A stretch of DNA of 35,850 bases, taken from assembly GCA_020073545.1 (NCBI GenBank), contig JAIQEZ010000042.1, forward strand, positions 1-35,850, read 5' to 3'. Positions 32,053 to 35,850 of the stretch are shown here, in pieces. The stretch's first letter is position 1; each line of letters begins with the position of its first letter. Below the pieces are notes generated by a model. That model worked only from the letters and a program-made list of their open reading frames with translations, searched no databases and was not told the DNA's origin. This stretch comes from Terriglobia bacterium (GTDB lineage: Bacteria > Acidobacteriota > Terriglobia > UBA7540). The translations under genes and the position numbers were made by a program.

Positions 32053-32265
32053 CTACCTAGCTGTAGCCAGATGGCCAACGACCAGCTTGCCCTCGTGGAT
32101 GGCGGTCTTGATCGGGCCTATCCCGCCCTGCTCCCGGGCAAGGAAGATCCCCGGCACGCTCACCTCGAGATCCTCCTGAAGGTGGGGGACCTTGACCGTC
32201 GGAAGCACGTCTTGCGTCGCCGGCGTAACGCCCGCGGCGATGAAACCGGCCAGAAACATTCCCAT
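32053..32265 (-). CDS. small oxidoreductase-module protein (70 aa)
   Basis: A short frame squeezed between the membrane protein (12 bases) and the ferredoxin-FAD gene (8 bases). Its second half (VSVPGIFLAREQGGIGPIKTA) is similar to residues ~124-150 inside the downstream fusion (TSMANLFIAGELGGLALIKNA), the FAD-pyrophosphate-contacting end piece of flavoprotein reductases. Its N-terminus is hydrophobic (MFLAGFIAAGV). It could be a stand-alone subunit, or the leftover C-terminus of a lost reductase. Tight operon spacing favours translation. Start 32265 or 32259. Confidence 0.5.
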   Translation of the reverse strand: MGMFLAGFIAAGVTPATQDVLPTVKVPHLQEDLEVSVPGIFLAREQGGIGPIKTAIHEGKLVVGHLATAR

Positions 32266-32277
32266 CTTCCCAAGACC

Positions 32278-33219
32278 TCACTTGATTCCGAACAGCAGCA
32301 CGACTCCGATGTGAATCAACGCCAGAACCACAAAGGAATAACTGAAAGGCTTGTGAACGATATGCCACAGGTGGAAGACCTGCTGCGAACGGGAAAGAAA
32401 GACCATGCGCTGGGAGATGACCGCCTGTTTCCTCGCGACGCCGATGACGCGTTCCAATTCCGCATTCCCTGAACTCAGCATGCCTCCGAGGGAGGTCAGT
32501 TGCCCCCAGAAACCCAGCTCCAGTCGGCGCAGGCGGGAAACCCAGTAGAGACGCCGGATGTCGGCCCACACCATGGCCAACAAAACGATGACGACCGCCT
32601 GGCTGCGGATTCTCTCTTCGCTGGGAACGCGAAAGAGTGGCCGGAGCCAGGCGGCAGAGAATAGTTTCTGCTCGGCAAGTTGCTCTGTCAGCCGGGATTG
32701 CTCCTCACGCGCTTCCTGCAGCGACAGTTCCGCGGCATTCAATCTTCTGGGGATCTGGGAATAGAGATATCTGCCCACCACTCCGCTGGCCGCAACCGCT
32801 GCCATGATCCAAAAGGCCATCCCCGCCAGCCCGCCAAACTTAAACGACGCATGGAAGGCAATGATGAAGGGCGCGGCAAGGCCAAGAAGTACGTGGAAGT
32901 CCAGCCAGTGTCGTGTGTTTCCCCTGCTCCGCATCCAGGCCGAGCTCTTGCGGATGGGGTAAAGAAAGACCCCAAGGAAGAGGAAGGTCCCGAGAATCCC
33001 GAGCCCCAAGCCCACCGACCCGCTGGGTCTGAGGACAAAGTGTTTGGGCGAGAAGGGGCGCTGGGTGGAGTCGAGGAGGTAGTAGTCGAATCCATAGAGG
33101 GTAAACGTGATGACCAGAAGCGCTGCGAAGCTGTAGCCGGCTCGCAATCTAAAGCGATGCCATCTCTCGGACCATGGCTTGGCGGTGGGGAGTGTGGACG
33201 TAGCGGTGATCGTACTCAT
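32278..33219 (-). CDS. His-rich integral membrane protein, cytochrome b / ferric-reductase-like
   Basis: A 313-residue inner-membrane protein with about six hydrophobic helices: three near the N-terminus, a pair around HWLDFHVLLGLAAPFIIAFH, and a last helix after FHLWHIVHKPFSYSF, ending ALIHIGVVLLFG. Histidines in HWLDFH, IIAFH, FHLWHIVH and LIH are placed as paired axial ligands would be in a b-type cytochrome. A charged helical loop (residues ~160-200, heptad-like) separates the halves. No CxxCH motif. The start at 33219 overlaps the previous stop by ATGA, preferred over an open extension to 33294. With the ferredoxin-FAD protein it could carry electrons across the membrane. Haem binding is inferred. 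Confidence 0.62.
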   Translation of the reverse strand: MSTITATSTLPTAKPWSERWHRFRLRAGYSFAALLVITFTLYGFDYYLLDSTQRPFSPKHFVLRPSGSVGLGLGILGTFLFLGVFLYPIRKSSAWMRSRGNTRHWLDFHVLLGLAAPFIIAFHASFKFGGLAGMAFWIMAAVAASGVVGRYLYSQIPRRLNAAELSLQEAREEQSRLTEQLAEQKLFSAAWLRPLFRVPSEERIRSQAVVIVLLAMVWADIRRLYWVSRLRRLELGFWGQLTSLGGMLSSGNAELERVIGVARKQAVISQRMVFLSRSQQVFHLWHIVHKPFSYSFVVLALIHIGVVLLFGIK

Positions 33220-34043
33220 GGCACTGAACCGATGTTCTCCTTGACGCTCGTTTCGAAGCGGTGGTAGGCGGTAAATCGATGCAGGTTCCGCCAATGTTGG
33301 TGCACGGATTCGACATCGATAACGGCCGATACGGGCAGCCAGTAAGCCCGGGAAGCCCCCTGGAATTTCACGGGTGCGTACTGGACTTCCGTCTGGAGAG
33401 ACCGCAACCCCACGTCCTCCATCGGGGACTCGAGGCTGGCGTTGATCCTCACGATGGTCCCGGAGGCCTTGTCAATGAAAGCTGTCCCTTGAAGATCGAG
33501 TGGATACTCGCGGCCGCGCAGCATGAGAGCTGTGGTGCTTCGCAGGCCCTTGATATGCTGAAAATGGACTTTGACGCAAGCGCGGCCGTCCAGAGGTTCC
33601 TCCCCCAGATCCACGAACTGATAATCCCCCGCGTAGTAAGGATGAAAGATCAGGAGCAAGGTGGAAAAACCGTTGGTGATCAGCAGGGGGACATTCCGGG
33701 AATGCCGTGGTCCCTCCTTGGACAGGCGGGATTCCACCATGATGGGCTCCCCAGAGGATGACTGGAACAGGACCACGTAGTCAAACAGCGAATTCTCTTC
33801 GTATTCCACCTTGCCATTCTTGCCCAACTTCGTTTGTGAGACAGACTCTTTGCATTCGACGTCCGAAAGTTGCACCAGGGATTCTCCGACCACTGCGGTG
33901 GTGTGGTCCAGTAAGGGATCGAGGCGCGAGGAAGCGCCCTCCGCACCTGCCGCGTGTAGGGTGCCGAGAGATACCAGGGCGCCCCCGGCAACTGCCAAGG
34001 CACAAATGAGCAATAGGGTTGAGAATCGTCTGCTGGTCATCAT
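33216..34043 (-). CDS. exported hypothetical protein of the redox operon (LolA-like beta fold possible)
   Basis: A 275-residue protein with a signal peptide (STLLLICALAVAGGALVSLG). The mature protein is beta-rich with alternating pattern and no metal or haem motif: residues ~85-130 and ~160-240 contain strands such as YVVLFQSSSGEPIMVES and GTAFIDKASGTIVRINAS. The latter resembles segments of outer-membrane lipoprotein-sorting (LolA/LolB-like) proteins, in which a residue contacts lipid; this is a weak similarity. A single Cys in the mature N-terminus (DVECKES) is notable. It overlaps both neighbours by four bases, so it is made together with the barrel and membrane cytochrome-like proteins. 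Confidence 0.6.
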   Translation of the reverse strand: MMTSRRFSTLLLICALAVAGGALVSLGTLHAAGAEGASSRLDPLLDHTTAVVGESLVQLSDVECKESVSQTKLGKNGKVEYEENSLFDYVVLFQSSSGEPIMVESRLSKEGPRHSRNVPLLITNGFSTLLLIFHPYYAGDYQFVDLGEEPLDGRACVKVHFQHIKGLRSTTALMLRGREYPLDLQGTAFIDKASGTIVRINASLESPMEDVGLRSLQTEVQYAPVKFQGASRAYWLPVSAVIDVESVHQHWRNLHRFTAYHRFETSVKENIGSVP

Positions 34044-35299
34044 TTGCCTCCCGCGTGAGCGCGCCGCTTTGTGTAGGAATCAAACCGGTAGCCGATACCG
34101 ATGTACCACTGGTTGTAGTTCTGAATTACCCCTTGCTGTCGCGTGAAGCCCGCATCGAAATAGATCGAGGACTTCGGAAACCAGTAGATGTTGGACCCCA
34201 GGCTCCGGTAGCTGGAATTCTGCGAAAGCGGGGAAATCAAATGCTGGTCCCCCGCCATGAATTCGCACCGGAAGTTCTCCCCGAATTCCCGCGACAAGGT
34301 GAGAGCGCTGTAGTTTCCATGACCGAATGAGCTATTGAACTGCGACCACCTCACATCTCCACGAATTCCCGTCTTCCAGATGCTGCCGAGGGTAACTCCG
34401 TACATCCGGTTCAAGGAACTGCGGGCGTCACCGGTCTGGGAACTCCTGCCCACGCTGCTGTACAGGCTGATCTTCTTCGGGAGGTCAACCCGGGCTCCCA
34501 CGCTGAGACCCTGAAAGAGAAGTTGGTCCACAAGTCCGGTGCTGATCAGGTTCGTATCAAAGGTCGGGATATCGCGGAAGTAGTTATGATTGAAGTCTAG
34601 CGAGAACCGTGGGTGCGGTTGAACCCGGACGGTCAGAAAACTGCGGCTCACCCCGGCAAGATTCTGGCCGTTACTATTGGGGACTCTCGCGCGGTCAGCC
34701 TGCAGGGAATGATAGATCGAGACCAGGTTCTTATAGAAAAGACCATTTTCCGTGAACAGAAACTGACGATCGGCCTGCCAGCCGAGGGTGCTGACGCCGA
34801 CTCCGAAGGTGCTGGTGTACCGGAAGGACTCAAAGCTCCCACCTTGAAAATTGACAAAACCACCTCCGATGCGGCGGTTCGGATCGTAATTCCACGAGGT
34901 CGGGTCCGGCGTGGTCCCCGCAAAGATGCCGAGCGTGGTGTTGGGTGCGACGCGGCGCCCGACGTAACCTCCGTCGATCGTATCGAGACTGCTGGCCCAG
35001 GGCAGGTAGAGACGACCGAAGCCCGCGACCCAAGGGGAGTTGGGGTTGTTGTAAGTCATCTGCAGGTGGTAAGTGCGGTTGATGACATCGTTCAGGGTCT
35101 GCAGGCTCCCGCTGCTCGACGCCGTGTTCAACCTGCCTCTCCAGTAACCACTCAGCCCCCAGTAGGTGCCGTTAATCCGGGAAATATCCGTTCTGATGAC
35201 CAGGCCCAGTTGGGTCGTGTTGGCAGAAAAAGGGCCGGTGCTTTGCAGCCCGCCGTACTCAAACCCGATCAGCGCGCGAGCGCGGTTGATTTCCGGAAG
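34040..35299 (-). CDS. outer-membrane beta-barrel protein, C-terminal part of a frameshifted gene
   Basis: A beta-barrel frame ending in GYRFDSYTKRRAHAGGK, with alternating aromatic/polar strands throughout: WVAGFGRLYLPWASSLDTID, FRYTSTFGVGVSTLGWQ, SFLTVRVQPHPRFSLDFNHN, and WYIGIGYRFD near the end, as expected for membrane-spanning strands. The frame is open and sensible well upstream of its first start codon (TTG, 35131): PEINRARALIGFEYGGLQ and TTQLGLVIRTDISRINGTYW continue the same barrel. This means the true start lies in the other frame, in the ORF from 35826, and a one-base slip in the C7 tract (35299-35305) separates them. It overlaps the exported protein gene by ATGA. Confidence 0.75.
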   Translation of the reverse strand, partial: LPEINRARALIGFEYGGLQSTGPFSANTTQLGLVIRTDISRINGTYWGLSGYWRGRLNTASSSGSLQTLNDVINRTYHLQMTYNNPNSPWVAGFGRLYLPWASSLDTIDGGYVGRRVAPNTTLGIFAGTTPDPTSWNYDPNRRIGGGFVNFQGGSFESFRYTSTFGVGVSTLGWQADRQFLFTENGLFYKNLVSIYHSLQADRARVPNSNGQNLAGVSRSFLTVRVQPHPRFSLDFNHNYFRDIPTFDTNLISTGLVDQLLFQGLSVGARVDLPKKISLYSSVGRSSQTGDARSSLNRMYGVTLGSIWKTGIRGDVRWSQFNSSFGHGNYSALTLSREFGENFRCEFMAGDQHLISPLSQNSSYRSLGSNIYWFPKSSIYFDAGFTRQQGVIQNYNQWYIGIGYRFDSYTKRRAHAGGK

Positions 35300-35826
35300 G
35301 GGGGGCGAGGCACAAAAGCTCGGGCCTCTTCCTCCAGCGCACCTCCCTCCGTGAAGGTAATGACCTGGGGATACTTCCGCGTGCTTCCCAGTTCCTTTTG
35401 CTCCATCGCCTTCTCGATCTCAGCTTCTCCCAGGAACGCCACGTCCCCGACTTTGACCTCCTCCGTTGACGAAAGCACCTCGCACACGGCTGAAACCCGG
35501 GCCACCGAGATCACGCGGATTTCCGCGAGGGCGCCTGAGGAGGGGGCAACGGCCTTCGGAGTCGATTTCTTTCCAGTTGGTTCCCGTTTGATTTGGAGCT
35601 TCATGCCTTCTTCCAGACTAGCGTTTTTCCCCCGGTCCAGGTACACTACCCCTGCCGCAACATACTTCACGTGGAACTCCGTTCGGAGGGTGGCGTCGGG
35701 AGCCTGGCCGGCGTGGCCACTGACGCCGGTTCCGAGAAACAGCACCAGGCCAAAACGAATCGTTCCGACGCCAATCCCTCTGCGGCGAAGTACGGCAGGA
35801 ATACGAAAACCCACTCTTTCAAACAT
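35269..35826 (-). CDS. N-terminal part of the frameshifted outer-membrane protein
   Basis: A 185-codon frame: signal peptide (GTIRFGLVLFLGTGVSGHA), then a ~110-residue domain with VKYVAAGVVYLDRGKNASLEEGMKL and EVKVGDVAFLGEAE, a pattern of small beta domains that report a 'level' or carry a binding groove, then a linker ITFTEGGALEEEARAFVPRPP. The last nine residues after PRPP are out of frame: inserting one C in the C7 run restores LPEINRARALIGFEYGG and joins the barrel frame. The whole product would be about 595 residues. First gene of the redox operon; only 24 bases upstream are in the window. Confidence 0.7.
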   Translation of the reverse strand: MFERVGFRIPAVLRRRGIGVGTIRFGLVLFLGTGVSGHAGQAPDATLRTEFHVKYVAAGVVYLDRGKNASLEEGMKLQIKREPTGKKSTPKAVAPSSGALAEIRVISVARVSAVCEVLSSTEEVKVGDVAFLGEAEIEKAMEQKELGSTRKYPQVITFTEGGALEEEARAFVPRPPFRKSTALAR

Positions 35827-35850
35827 AGACCCTTGTGCCTCGACGCTGGC

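Noticed and set aside
30650-35826. Multihaem cytochrome conduit
   Set aside because: No CxxCH motif occurs in any product of the right-hand redox operon, so a classic porin-cytochrome complex is not supported.
1-35850. CRISPR array, rRNA or tRNA genes
   Set aside because: No regularly spaced repeats and no T-arm-like GTTCGA signatures in a tRNA context were found on either strand.

Overview
The window is GC-rich bacterial chromosomal DNA. It most likely comes from an uncultured member of the Acidobacteriota. That assignment is inference: the outer-membrane barrel at the right end, the coiled-coil and signal-peptide hypotheticals and the palindromic intergenic repeats look like families I associate with that phylum, but there is no rRNA, tRNA or other firm marker here. 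Genes sit on both strands in short operons with many ATGA-type overlaps.

Left part (1-14400). A minus-strand sugar operon (4,6-dehydratase, hydrolysing 2-epimerase, aminotransferase) gives the early steps of a legionaminic-acid-type nonulosonate pathway. The aminotransferase is broken or misread near the window edge. Housekeeping genes follow: PcrA-type helicase with a tiny basic ORF behind it, amino acid permease, secreted zinc phospholipase/nuclease-fold protein, adenosine-deaminase-family enzyme, TPR-thioredoxin envelope protein, HAD hydrolase, SAM methyltransferase and PfkB sugar kinase.

Middle (14400-20500). A Cys/Met-metabolism PLP enzyme is followed by a 2-Cys peroxiredoxin whose peroxidatic cysteine codon is an in-frame TGA. 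A perfect hairpin lies at the distance expected of a bacterial SECIS element, so this is best read as a selenocysteine peroxiredoxin. Then come an aldo/keto-reductase-fold protein lacking the usual catalytic residues, an M1-like secreted metallopeptidase, and an accessory stretch with a decayed type I restriction specificity gene and a nested inverted repeat.

Arsenic island (20490-26310). A near-consensus promoter drives arsR and arsM. Next is a tightly overlapping block: a GcvH-like lipoyl carrier, two DGC-motif putative zinc-binding proteins and an OsmC-like protein, with a CxxC mini-thioredoxin just downstream. Acr3, a dead half-length arsC and an intact thioredoxin-type arsC complete it. 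The lipoyl/DGC/OsmC/Trx block inside an arsenic operon is the best candidate for an undescribed system: a dithiol-based arsenic handling or repair module.

Right part (26460-35850). Two envelope hypotheticals are followed by an IS1380 remnant next to a complete IS110-family element of the IS1111 type, with terminal inverted repeats and a long structured 3' non-coding region likely to encode its guide RNA. The window ends in a minus-strand operon of five tightly spaced genes: outer-membrane barrel (split by a frameshift in a G7/C7 tract), exported protein, His-rich cytochrome-b-like membrane protein, small oxidoreductase fragment, and a membrane-anchored ferredoxin/FAD oxidoreductase. It looks like a trans-envelope redox system without c-type haem.
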